Shown: in pieces, positions 1-5,848 of the stretch | Numbering within the stretch: position 1 is the stretch's first letter | Layout of the letters: every line of letters begins with the position of its first letter | Assembly: GCA_017549905.1 (NCBI GenBank) | Contig: JAFYNC010000114.1 | Span: 1 to 9,482 of the forward strand | Source: Clostridia bacterium | Lineage (GTDB): Bacteria; Bacillota; Clostridia; Oscillospirales; Acutalibacteraceae | Length of the DNA stretch: 9,482 nucleotides | Reading direction: 5' to 3' | Program-made: the position numbers and the translations under genes | The notes under the pieces: model-generated | The model's input: the letters and a program-made list of their open reading frames with translations, nothing else | What the model was told of the DNA's origin: nothing | Database searches by the model: none

Positions 1-186
1 AATCCTGCCACGTGGCAGGGTACTCTGCGCTGTGGCTTTTTTCGAACACTGCGAGTGTTACCGAAAAAATCCCACTGCTCGAGACTCCGCAGATTGCGAA
101 GCCTAACGCGGCTTTGCAACTACTCCGACGAACCTACGAATGCAGCAGTCAAAGTGCTGTGTCTTACCGCTTGACGACACCCCAAT
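1..186. repeat. Long copy of a composite structured intergenic repeat (possibly cut at the left edge)
   Basis: The first 38 bases recur exactly at 203-240, and the last 31 bases (156-186) match 231-261 at 26 of 31 positions. The copy therefore has the head and tail of the short copy plus about 118 extra bases (39-155). The head carries the perfect palindrome CCTGCCACGTGGCAGG (4-19). The extra segment folds well: TTTTTTCG (37-44) pairs with CGAAAAAA (62-69) around AACACT-GCG-AGTGTT (45-59), and further hairpins lie near 95-119 (AAGCC with GGCTT) and 142-160 (GCAGCA with TGCTGT). It is richer in G+C than the rest of the window and has no credible reading frame. The left boundary is unknown because the window starts inside or at the repeat. 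A mobile miniature repeat or a structured transcript is possible; neither is shown. Confidence 0.7.
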
Positions 187-202
187 ATTAAATTTTAGTT
201 TT

Positions 203-261
203 AATCCTGCCACGTGGCAGGGTACTCTGCGCTGTGGCTTACCGCCCCGCGACACCCCAAT
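203..261. repeat. Short copy of the same intergenic repeat
   Basis: The first 38 bases are identical to 1-38, including the 16-bp palindrome (206-221). The remainder, CTTACCGC followed by CGACACCCCAAT, matches the end of the long copy. It lacks the 118-base middle segment. The word GCTGTGGCTT (231-240) corresponds to GCTGTGGCTT (29-38) and to GCTGTGTCTT (156-165) of the long copy, so the two forms differ by a segment flanked by a 10-base near-direct repeat. CGACAC (250-255) can also pair with GTGTCG (262-267). An A+T-rich spacer of 16 bases separates the two copies. No gene is visible in 1-318. Confidence 0.75.
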
Positions 262-281
262 GTGTCGTATTAATTTTTTTT

Positions 282-315
282 AAAGGCTTTGGACGATTTT
301 CGCCAAAGCCTTTTT
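282..315. terminator. Hairpin terminator between the repeats and tRNA-His
   Basis: AAAGGCTTTGG (282-292) pairs with CCAAAGCCTTT (303-313), with CGA-TTT-TCG inside the loop. On the plus strand it is followed by a run of five T. On the minus strand only three T follow the stem before an A run, so as the terminator of the minus-strand tRNA-His it would be weaker, although its position 4 bases beyond the CCA end fits that role. Confidence 0.6.
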
Positions 316-318
316 ATG

Positions 319-396
319 TGGGGTGGAAGATGGGACTCGAACCCACGGTCTCCAGTGCCACAAACTGGCGCTTTAACCAACTAAGCTACATCCACC
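319..396 (-). tRNA. tRNA-His (anticodon GTG), CCA end encoded
   Basis: The minus strand folds into a complete cloverleaf. The anticodon stem CCAGT/ACTGG encloses loop TTGTGGC with anticodon GTG. The T arm has loop TTCGAGT. The 5' end carries the extra G(-1) facing C73 that marks bacterial histidine tRNAs, and CCA (321-319) is genome-encoded. The acceptor stem, GTGGATG against CTTCCAC, has one T-T mismatch at pair 6-67; all other pairs are canonical. It has its own consensus promoter upstream at 411-438 and a hairpin just downstream. Confidence 0.97.
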
Positions 397-410
397 ATAG
401 CGCAAAAACT

Positions 411-438
411 ATTATACCACAATACTTCGTTTTGTCAA
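411..438 (-). promoter_or_regulatory. Consensus sigma-A promoter of tRNA-His
   Basis: Read on the minus strand, TTGACA (438-433) and TATAAT (416-411) are perfect consensus boxes with a 16-bp spacer. They lie 14 bp upstream of the tRNA 5' end and only 14 bp beyond the stop codon of the small Cys protein gene. Confidence 0.93.
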
Positions 439-445
439 CAAAAAT

Positions 446-472
446 TTATAAATTAAACCGAAAAATCTTCGG
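446..472 (-). terminator. Possible weak terminator overlapping the end of the Cys4 protein gene
   Basis: On the minus strand CCGAA-GATTT-TTCGG (472-458) forms a five-pair stem from the last codons of the small gene, followed by TTTAATTT. The stem is short and the T tract is interrupted. If it fails, messages from ylbJ would run into tRNA-His. Confidence 0.3.
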
Positions 473-668
473 GAGAATAATTATCGGCTATTTTTTGGCG
501 AAGAGGTTGCCTTTTAAGTGGGTCATATTTATACTTTCTGCAGCTATCACCCGCCGCAGTTATACCGCGTTTAATGCATAAAATCTCATCAGAATATTGC
601 GAACCTATGCCGTGAATACAGTATTCACAGCGGTGAGGTAACTTTTTATTAAAAACTTTATTTGACAT
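453..668 (-). CDS. Small four-cysteine protein of unknown function, 71 aa
   Basis: The frame stays open further upstream, into the end of ylbJ. I place the start at ATG 668-666 because this leaves a clean 32-bp gap after ylbJ and begins the protein at MSNKVFNKK, which gives a compact basic product. Four cysteines (C14 and C17 as CEYC, C31, C43) suggest a small zinc-binding knuckle or ribbon. The segment CRKYKYDPLKRQP (43-55) is the part I would expect to be conserved, since similar short clostridial hypothetical proteins pair a CxxC with a C-terminal CRK-YDPLKR motif. The SD is weak (AGAG, 8 bases before the ATG). It is cotranscribed or nearly so with ylbJ, so a link to spore formation is possible but is inference only. 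There is no signal peptide or membrane segment. Function not recognised. Confidence 0.75.
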   Translation of the reverse strand: MSNKVFNKKLPHRCEYCIHGIGSQYSDEILCIKRGITAAGDSCRKYKYDPLKRQPLRQKIADNYSPEDFSV

Positions 669-700
669 AAAAATTGCTCTTTTCTTTTTGTTTGCCTTTA

Positions 701-1747
701 TTATACTATATCCTCTGTTATTTTTCCAGCATATTTTTTGCCTTCTAAAGAAATTACGAAAACTATGCACATTAAAAGCATACAAACACTCAAAACAGGG
801 GTTGAATAAATATATGTGACGCTGAAAGCTTTTCCGTTTGAAAATGTGGGCACCGACACACCAAAAATCTTTAAAATAACAAACAGCAACGCCACGCTTA
901 TAGTTCCGTGCAGTATTCTGAATAATATGAACTTCCAGATATTAATTTTAAATTCTCTTACAAGGGTTATAACCTGAAACCAAACACCAAATCCCGAAAA
1001 TCCAAGCAAAAAAGCTATTGTGAATAGATTATCTGTCTGCGATACGGCGTTTGTAACCTCGGTTAAAAACGTTAGCGATTTTAAACCTGCAAATTTTTGT
1101 GCTAAAAATGATATGTAACCGTTTATAAATGAAAAAAGTATAACAAAACCGCAAACTGACATAACAGCTGATGCCGCCTCTGCCGAAGACAACACAAAAT
1201 TATCGGCAAACCCGAGCATTTGCGGTTGTTTTGCGGTGTTTACCTGCTCTTTTTTGGTGATGACAGATATAAAAACACCCAAAACCGCACTCGAAATAAT
1301 ATGAGCCAAAAGCAAGTAATATCCTAATTTTCGCGATTGCAGTAAACCATCACCCACCGCGCCAACAATAAAAGCAGGACCTGCATTTACACAAAAATTA
1401 AGCATTCGCGAAGCGCGCAAAGGTGAAATCCTATTTTGCTTTACTGCCTCATTTAAAAGCTTTGCGCCGATTGGATACCCACCTATAAACGACAATGAAA
1501 TGACTCCGAATTCATAAAAATTTAAACCTGTAATTTTAGATAGTTCTTCAAAAATACCCGATTTTAAGATAAACAAAACACACATTGTAAACGGAAATAG
1601 CGAGGGGATTATAACTCTGCCGCACAACAACAAACCCTTATATGCAGAATTTCTGCAAATTTGAGGTTCTGCAACAATTAAAATTATAAGCATTATAACC
1701 ACGCCACAGACAAAATAAACTGAATTCTTCTTAGCCAAATTAACCAC
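701..1747 (-). CDS. ylbJ: YlbJ-like sporulation integral membrane protein, 348 aa
   Basis: This is a polytopic membrane protein with about eight hydrophobic segments (roughly 11-26, 45-61, 80-97, 118-135, 143-163, 192-215, 244-262, 278-295 and 312-333). It carries the YlbJ signature pieces PSLFPF (48-53), GGYPIGAKLL (89-98) and CVNAGPAFIVGAVG (119-132) of the nucleoside-recognition/gate fold. In Bacillus, YlbJ is made in the mother cell under sigma-E and contributes to spore heat resistance and coat or cortex formation; its transported substrate is not established. It is shorter than the roughly 400-residue Bacillus protein. The start is uncertain: GTG at 1747 has no clear SD, while TTG at 1738 is preceded by GGGTGG at a workable distance. 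Both give a proper first helix. The gene is divergent from yqfC, consistent with a sporulation role, and is followed by the Cys4 gene. Confidence 0.88.
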   Translation of the reverse strand: MVNLAKKNSVYFVCGVVIMLIILIVAEPQICRNSAYKGLLLCGRVIIPSLFPFTMCVLFILKSGIFEELSKITGLNFYEFGVISLSFIGGYPIGAKLLNEAVKQNRISPLRASRMLNFCVNAGPAFIVGAVGDGLLQSRKLGYYLLLAHIISSAVLGVFISVITKKEQVNTAKQPQMLGFADNFVLSSAEAASAVMSVCGFVILFSFINGYISFLAQKFAGLKSLTFLTEVTNAVSQTDNLFTIAFLLGFSGFGVWFQVITLVREFKINIWKFILFRILHGTISVALLFVILKIFGVSVPTFSNGKAFSVTYIYSTPVLSVCMLLMCIVFVISLEGKKYAGKITEDIV

Positions 1748-1819
1748 CCGTAAAATTATATGCTTTTTGACATTATTATAATATTTTTTTCATAAAATAA
1801 ACTGAATGGGGGCATACCT
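1748..1819. promoter_or_regulatory. Divergent promoter region between ylbJ and yqfC
   Basis: Plus strand: TTGACA (1767-1772) lies 18 bp before CATAAAAT (1791-1798). The second box is a poor sigma-A -10 but fits the sigma-E/sigma-K pattern CATANNNT. Transcription would start near 1804, just before the GGGGG ribosome site (1808-1812) and GTG 1820. Minus strand: GCATATAAT (1763-1755) resembles both sigma-A TATAAT and the sigma-E -10, but would leave almost no leader before GTG 1747. Another TATAAT (1780-1775) would leave a longer leader but lacks a good -35. Sigma-factor assignment is inference from the motifs and the gene functions. Confidence 0.4.
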
Positions 1820-2116
1820 GTGGCGAAAAAATACAAAATTGAGAAAAGCGGCAAAAAAGTGAAATGGGATTTACTTGGTAAAAATGATGATTTTTCTGCC
1901 AATATGCTCTCAGCCTCACACATAGAAATAATCGGCAATACTTCTCTTACCCTTGAAGGTTGTCTTGGTGTATATGAATACACCGATACATTTCTAAAAC
2001 TCAAGCTTTCTCGCGGATCTTTGATTATTTGCGGCGCAGACTTTGATATTGTTCTTCTCGAAAACAAGCAAATTTCCGTAAGGGGAAAAATTTCATCGGT
2101 AGAATTTTGTGTTTGA
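1820..2116 (+). CDS. yqfC: YqfC-like sporulation protein (YabP/YqfC family), 98 aa
   Basis: This is a short soluble protein dominated by beta strands and ending in RGKISSVEFCV. The order of motifs, IEIIGN (35-40), LEGCLGVYEYTD (45-56), the strand LKLSRGSLIICGADFDI (61-77), then VRGKISSVEF (87-96), matches the YabP/YqfC family. The length of just under 100 residues is normal. The start is GTG 1820, chosen because GGGGG at 1808-1812 lies 7 bases upstream and no better start fits. The family is expressed in the mother cell during sporulation; its biochemical role is unknown. It is nine bases upstream of yqfD, whose SD GAGGTG overlaps this gene's stop codon, so the two are translationally linked as in other spore formers. 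Confidence 0.9.
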   Translation: MAKKYKIEKSGKKVKWDLLGKNDDFSANMLSASHIEIIGNTSLTLEGCLGVYEYTDTFLKLKLSRGSLIICGADFDIVLLENKQISVRGKISSVEFCV

Positions 2117-2125
2117 GGTGTTTTA

Positions 2126-3286
2126 ATGCTTTGGCTTTTTAGATATTCCATAGGCTATTTATACATTGTAATAAAGGGCGAGTATAACGAAAATGTACTT
2201 AATTTATGTGCCAAAAACCGAATTACACTTTGGAATTCAAGATTACATAAAAAGGATATTGAAACCTGTATTTCGGTAAATGATTTTAAAAAACTGAGAA
2301 CTATTATAAGAGGCAGTAAGGTAAGACTTCATATATTAAAAAAAGTAGGGCTTCCATTTAAAATTCAAAAAAGCCGCAACCGCTCAGGTCTTTTAGTGGG
2401 ATTTATTATTTTAGCTTTGTTTCTTAAAATTATGTCCGGCTATATATGGGTAATTGACGTTTCGGGCAATAAAAAAATCAGCGAAAAAGAAATACTTAGC
2501 GCTTGCAGACAAATAGGTATAACCGAAGGTATACGCGCAAAGAATATTAACCCTAAAACTGATCGCGAGCATCTTTTACTTAAATGCAACTCGCTCAGCT
2601 GGGCTTCCTTAAATATCGAAGGTTGCAGACTCACAGTTAATGTTACCGAAATTGGAAAACTACCCGAAAACGAAGAAAGCGCCACCAACCTTAAAGCCAA
2701 TACAGACGGTATTATAAAAAAAATAGATGTAACACTCGGAAACTGCGTTGTTAAGGTTGGTGACACGGTAAAAAAAGGTGATTTGCTTGTATCGGGAATA
2801 AGCGAAACTTTAGGCGGCACAAAATTTACACGTTCACTCGGTGAAATTTATGCTGAAACTACTCGCGAATACAAACTTTCTAAAACTTATAAGCAAAAGA
2901 TTATTTCACCCACAGGCGAAACAAAGCAAAAGCAAGTACTTGAATTTTTCACCCTTAAAATTCCTCTTTACTTGGGAAAAGAAACAAAAAACTACAATTC
3001 AGAGTTGAAACAAAAAAACTATACTCTTTTTTCAAAAACTTTGCCTATCAGAATATATACTCGTGAATTTCAGTTTATAAATGAATATACTTTAACCTAT
3101 GAGAAAGACCAGTTAAAAGAGCAACTGCAAAAAGAGTTGGAACAAAAAATAAAAGATAATAAAATTAACAGTTATAAAACCCTTAAAACCGACTATTTAG
3201 AAACTGAGGAGAGTATTTCTCTAACCGCACTAATTTCTGCAGAAGAAAACATTGCGGTGAGTGAAAAATTACTCACCGCAAATTAG
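2126..3286 (+). CDS. yqfD: YqfD-like sporulation membrane protein, 386 aa
   Basis: The N-terminal domain (1-85) contains the family pieces GYLYIVIKGEYNENVLNLC (10-28) and LKKVGLPFKIQKSRNR (71-86), followed by one membrane helix (about 88-108). After IWVIDVSGNKKISEKEI (107-123) comes a segment resembling a POTRA-like alpha/beta fold (to about 175). Residues 190-224 look like a lipoyl/HlyD-type hairpin (DGIIKKIDVTLGNCVVKVGD, then TVKKGDLLVSG). A charged stretch at 326-346 may be a short coiled coil. The length is close to the roughly 400 residues of Bacillus YqfD. The family is sporulation-specific and membrane-anchored; its mechanism is unknown. The ATG follows SD GAGGTG (2115-2120). In Bacillus phoH follows yqfD; here a terminator follows instead. 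Confidence 0.93.
   Translation: MLWLFRYSIGYLYIVIKGEYNENVLNLCAKNRITLWNSRLHKKDIETCISVNDFKKLRTIIRGSKVRLHILKKVGLPFKIQKSRNRSGLLVGFIILALFLKIMSGYIWVIDVSGNKKISEKEILSACRQIGITEGIRAKNINPKTDREHLLLKCNSLSWASLNIEGCRLTVNVTEIGKLPENEESATNLKANTDGIIKKIDVTLGNCVVKVGDTVKKGDLLVSGISETLGGTKFTRSLGEIYAETTREYKLSKTYKQKIISPTGETKQKQVLEFFTLKIPLYLGKETKNYNSELKQKNYTLFSKTLPIRIYTREFQFINEYTLTYEKDQLKEQLQKELEQKIKDNKINSYKTLKTDYLETEESISLTALISAEENIAVSEKLLTAN
3252..3281. repeat. Perfect 11-bp inverted repeat in the last codons of yqfD
   Basis: TTGCGGTGAGT (3252-3262) and ACTCACCGCAA (3271-3281) are exact reverse complements around an 8-base loop. They end three bases before the TAG stop codon. No T run follows, so it is not a terminator by itself; a true terminator hairpin starts 12 bases later. 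It may protect the 3' end of the message or be a protein-binding palindrome. Confidence 0.8.
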
Positions 3287-3292
3287 AAAAGC

Positions 3293-3323
3293 AAAACAAC
3301 CTCTTTTTAGAGGTTGTTTTTTT
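3293..3323 (+). terminator. Rho-independent terminator of yqfC-yqfD
   Basis: AACAACCTCT (3295-3304) pairs with AGAGGTTGTT (3309-3318) around a four-T loop and runs into an uninterrupted T tract to 3323. It closes the yqfC-yqfD unit and separates it from the promoter at 3339. Confidence 0.92.
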
Positions 3324-3338
3324 ATATGTATGCTTTTG

Positions 3339-3368
3339 TTCACAAAAAATTTAATTTTTCTCTATAAT
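3339..3368 (+). promoter_or_regulatory. Likely sigma-A promoter of the MacB-like ABC pair
   Basis: TTCACA (3339-3344) and TATAAT (3363-3368) are separated by 18 bp. This predicts a leader of about 58 bases ending in the strong SD AGGAGAGG (3416-3423) before ATG 3433. No regulator gene is linked and no operator-like palindrome is seen. Confidence 0.65.
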
Positions 3369-3432
3369 TAGAACAAACAAAAATTTTATAATAATTTAGA
3401 ATAAATCCACTTTATAGGAGAGGAAAACGATT

Positions 3433-5079
3433 ATGTACATAATAAAAAATGCTTTGCGTTGCATCGGCAGATCAAAAGGGCGTAATGTTTTAATCGGCAT
3501 TATCGCGCTTGTAATTGCTGTTTCTGCCTGTCTTGGTTTGTCTATAAGACAAGCCGCCGAAAGTGCTAAAGAGAGCACATTGGAAGAATTAAGCATAACC
3601 GCAACCATTTCTTATGACAGAAGTTCCATGATGAATGATATGATGGGCGGCGGAAAACCCGGTAGCAGCAACGGTGGATTTGACCGTGATCAGTTTAAAG
3701 ATATGATGGGAAATGCCTCATCCTTAACCCTTGAAGAATATGAAACCTATGCAAAAGCCGAGTCGGTAGAAGATTTTTATTACACCATTACCGCAGCTTT
3801 TAACGGCAACGACGATTTGTTGCCTGTAACCGATGAAACAGATGACGAAAGTGATTCTGATTCTACTCAGGGCGGTTTCGGCGGAATGGGATTTCCCGGT
3901 GGTGACCGTGGTGGAAAAGGTATGTTTAGCTCGTCAGACTTTTCTGTTATCGGTTACAGCAGCGATAACTCAATGACCGCTTTTATCAACGGCACAGCCT
4001 CTGTTTTAGATGGCGGCGCAATGTTCGAAGAAGGCTCAACCGAGCAAGAATGTGTTATTTCCGAAGAACTTGCAATTTTTAACGACTTATCCGTTGGCGA
4101 TACTATTGTTCTCACAAACCCCTCGGTCGAAACCGAAACCTATGAACTTAAAATTGTAGGACTTTATACAAGCTCATCAAACAACGATTTTTCAATGTCA
4201 ATGTTCGGCAAAAGCCAAGACCCCGCCAACCAAATTTATATGAGCGCCGCCGCATTGCAGACCATTCTTGATGCTTCGGACAAGGTTTCCACAACCATTA
4301 CCAATTCAACTACAGGCAGAGAAAGTGATAGCGCGATTACAGGCTCTGTATCGGCAACCTATGTTTTCGCAAACACCGATAAGTATTATGCTTTTGAGGA
4401 TGAAGTTCGCACACTCGGTCTTGATGATTCCTATGCCGTATCATCTGCCGACCTTTCCGCTTTTGAAAACAGCCTTACTCCGCTTAACACACTCAGCACA
4501 ATGGCGGGTTGGTTCCTCGTTGTTATTCTTGTTATCGGTGCAATTATACTCGTTGTTCTTAACATCTTTAATGTGCGTGAGCGTAAATACGAGGTTGGCG
4601 TTCTAACCGCAATGGGCATGAAAAAATGGAAGGTTGCGGCGCAATTTATGTGCGAAATCCTCGTTGTTACAATGATTGCCGTAATCATAGGCGCAGGTAT
4701 TGGCGCTGTAAGCTCTGTTCCTGTTACAAATGCACTTTTGGCGGGTCAAGTTGAAAGCCAAAACTCACAACAAACACAGATGGATCAAAACTTTGGTCGT
4801 CCTGGTAATTTTGGCGGCGGAATGCCGGGAATGCCCGGAGCGCCTGGCGGAAACACGCCATCGGATATTCCTAATGATGTTGGAGGCGGAAAGAATCCTT
4901 TCCAAAATATGTTTAGCAGTGCCGAAAATTATATTACCGAAGTAAACTCCGCAATGAATCTGACCGTTGTATTTCAGATGCTCGGTGTTGGACTTCTTCT
5001 TACATTAGTAGCAAGTATGGCGTCGGTATCGTTTATTATGCGTTACGACCCGTTAAAGATTCTTGCAAACAGAGATTAA
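3433..5079 (+). CDS. MacB/FtsX-type ABC transporter permease with Gly/Met-rich insertions, 548 aa
   Basis: The topology is that of MacB-type permeases: one N-terminal helix (about 19-37), a large extracytoplasmic domain (40-355), then three helices (358-378, 408-430, 512-535). FNVRERKYEVGVLTAMGMKKWKV starts after the second helix and contains the typical RKYEVGVLTAMGM coupling element. Such proteins do not form a substrate channel but work by mechanotransmission, driving export or membrane-protein release from the outer face. Unusual are low-complexity segments: Met/Gly-rich 65-94, an acidic run 133-144 followed by Gly-rich 146-162, and Gly/Met/Pro-rich 455-488 between the last two helices. 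The last is placed outside the cell by the predicted topology. SD AGGAGAGG precedes the ATG. The ATPase gene follows after 16 bp. Substrate unknown; peptides or metal-related cargo are guesses. Confidence 0.9.
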   Translation: MYIIKNALRCIGRSKGRNVLIGIIALVIAVSACLGLSIRQAAESAKESTLEELSITATISYDRSSMMNDMMGGGKPGSSNGGFDRDQFKDMMGNASSLTLEEYETYAKAESVEDFYYTITAAFNGNDDLLPVTDETDDESDSDSTQGGFGGMGFPGGDRGGKGMFSSSDFSVIGYSSDNSMTAFINGTASVLDGGAMFEEGSTEQECVISEELAIFNDLSVGDTIVLTNPSVETETYELKIVGLYTSSSNNDFSMSMFGKSQDPANQIYMSAAALQTILDASDKVSTTITNSTTGRESDSAITGSVSATYVFANTDKYYAFEDEVRTLGLDDSYAVSSADLSAFENSLTPLNTLSTMAGWFLVVILVIGAIILVVLNIFNVRERKYEVGVLTAMGMKKWKVAAQFMCEILVVTMIAVIIGAGIGAVSSVPVTNALLAGQVESQNSQQTQMDQNFGRPGNFGGGMPGMPGAPGGNTPSDIPNDVGGGKNPFQNMFSSAENYITEVNSAMNLTVVFQMLGVGLLLTLVASMASVSFIMRYDPLKILANRD

Positions 5080-5095
5080 GAAAGGAGAAAAAAGT

Positions 5096-5749
5096 ATGTC
5101 TATTTTATCACTTCAAAACATCAGCTTTTCGTATGGCAGAATACCTGTATTACAAAATATTTCATACGAATTTGAAAAAGGCAAAATGTACTGTATCGTA
5201 GGTAAATCCGGCGCAGGTAAAACCACACTTTTATCACTCCTTTCGGGACTTGCATCTCCCAGTAGCGGCGAGATTGTTTATGACAATAAAAATGTTGCAA
5301 AAATTGATAAATACACCTTCCGTTCCAAATACATTGGCGTTGTATTTCAAAGCTTTAATTTAATCACCAAATATACAGCGCTTGAAAACGTTATTTTATC
5401 GATGGATGTTGCAGGATATAAAACCAAGAACAAAAAACAAAGAGCAACCGAACTTCTTAATAGTGTTGGGCTTGATGAGGACGAAGCAAACCGTCGTGTT
5501 CTTAAATTGTCAGGAGGTCAACAACAGCGTGTTGCCATTGCCCGCGCTCTTTCCTATAATCCTGATATAATTCTTGCCGATGAGCCCACAGGAAACCTTG
5601 ATACCGAAACTCAAAATGAAATTATGGGTATTTTCCGAGAACTTGCAAACCAAGGAAAATGCGTTATTTTAGTAAGCCATTCACCCGATGTTGCGGCAAT
5701 GTGCGATGAACGATACGAACTCATGAAAATTGGTCGTACTAAAAAGTAA
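5096..5749 (+). CDS. LolD/MacB-type ABC transporter ATP-binding protein, 217 aa
   Basis: This is a complete ABC ATPase of the MacB/LolD/FtsE class. It shows Walker A GKSGAGKT (36-43), Q-loop glutamine in VVFQSFNLI (Q85), signature LSGGQQQR (138-145), Walker B IILADEPTGNLD (158-169) and switch histidine in VSHSPD (H196). The VVFQSFNLI, TALENV and ADEPTGNLD wording is typical of this class. An in-frame ATG lies 33 bases further upstream within the permease gene, but ATG 5096 is preferred because AAAGGAG (5081-5087) sits 8 bases before it and the protein then starts directly at the nucleotide-binding fold. It energises the permease encoded 16 bp upstream; two copies should pair with a permease dimer. 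It ends about 65 bp before a shared bidirectional terminator. Confidence 0.95.
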   Translation: MSILSLQNISFSYGRIPVLQNISYEFEKGKMYCIVGKSGAGKTTLLSLLSGLASPSSGEIVYDNKNVAKIDKYTFRSKYIGVVFQSFNLITKYTALENVILSMDVAGYKTKNKKQRATELLNSVGLDEDEANRRVLKLSGGQQQRVAIARALSYNPDIILADEPTGNLDTETQNEIMGIFRELANQGKCVILVSHSPDVAAMCDERYELMKIGRTKK

Positions 5750-5813
5750 ATAACTTATTTTCTTTCAATAAGGTTTTAGATTCTCCCTGTTTGCTATGAT
5801 ATAAGATAAAACT

Positions 5814-5846
5814 AAAAGCTGTGCAGAATTTCTGCACAGCTTTTTT
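5814..5846. terminator. Bidirectional terminator between the convergent ABC operons
   Basis: AAAAGCTGTGCAGA (5814-5827) and TCTGCACAGCTTTT (5831-5844) form a 14-pair stem with a three-base loop. T runs follow on the plus strand (six T to 5846) and, read from the A run at 5814-5817, on the minus strand. It lies 2 bases from the minus-strand permease stop codon and serves both converging units. The 64 bases before it hold no gene. Confidence 0.93.
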
Positions 5847-5848
5847 GA

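Noticed and set aside
1..261. CRISPR array
   Set aside because: Only two copies, of very unequal length, with a 16-base A+T spacer and no regular repeat-spacer pattern or cas genes.
319..396. Integration site of a mobile island at tRNA-His
   Set aside because: No second copy of the tRNA 3' end and no integrase or phage-type gene occurs in the window.
234..581. Plus-strand open frame across the repeat, tRNA-His and small gene region
   Set aside because: It is read antisense through a tRNA gene and a perfect promoter, has no ribosome site, and its product resembles no protein family.
669..785. N-terminal extension of the Cys4 protein from ATG 785
   Set aside because: It would overlap the end of ylbJ by 85 bases, adds a low-complexity basic stretch and lacks an SD. 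ATG 668 gives a clean start after ylbJ.
1756..2151. Minus-strand open frame opposite yqfC
   Set aside because: It is a shadow of yqfC and the divergent promoter region; the yqfC frame has the family motifs and an SD.
2440..2820. Minus-strand open frame inside yqfD
   Set aside because: It is an antisense shadow with Ser/Leu-rich composition, and no start signals.
5063..5095. Upstream ATG for the MacB-type ATPase, overlapping the permease end
   Set aside because: No SD in front, and the added residues read the SD of the true start as codons. ATG 5096 has AAAGGAG at the right distance.
5775..5810. Promoter-like TATGATATAAG before the bidirectional terminator
   Set aside because: The -35 is poor at any sensible spacing, and transcripts would end within about 35 bases at the terminator. 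A chance A+T-rich match is more likely.
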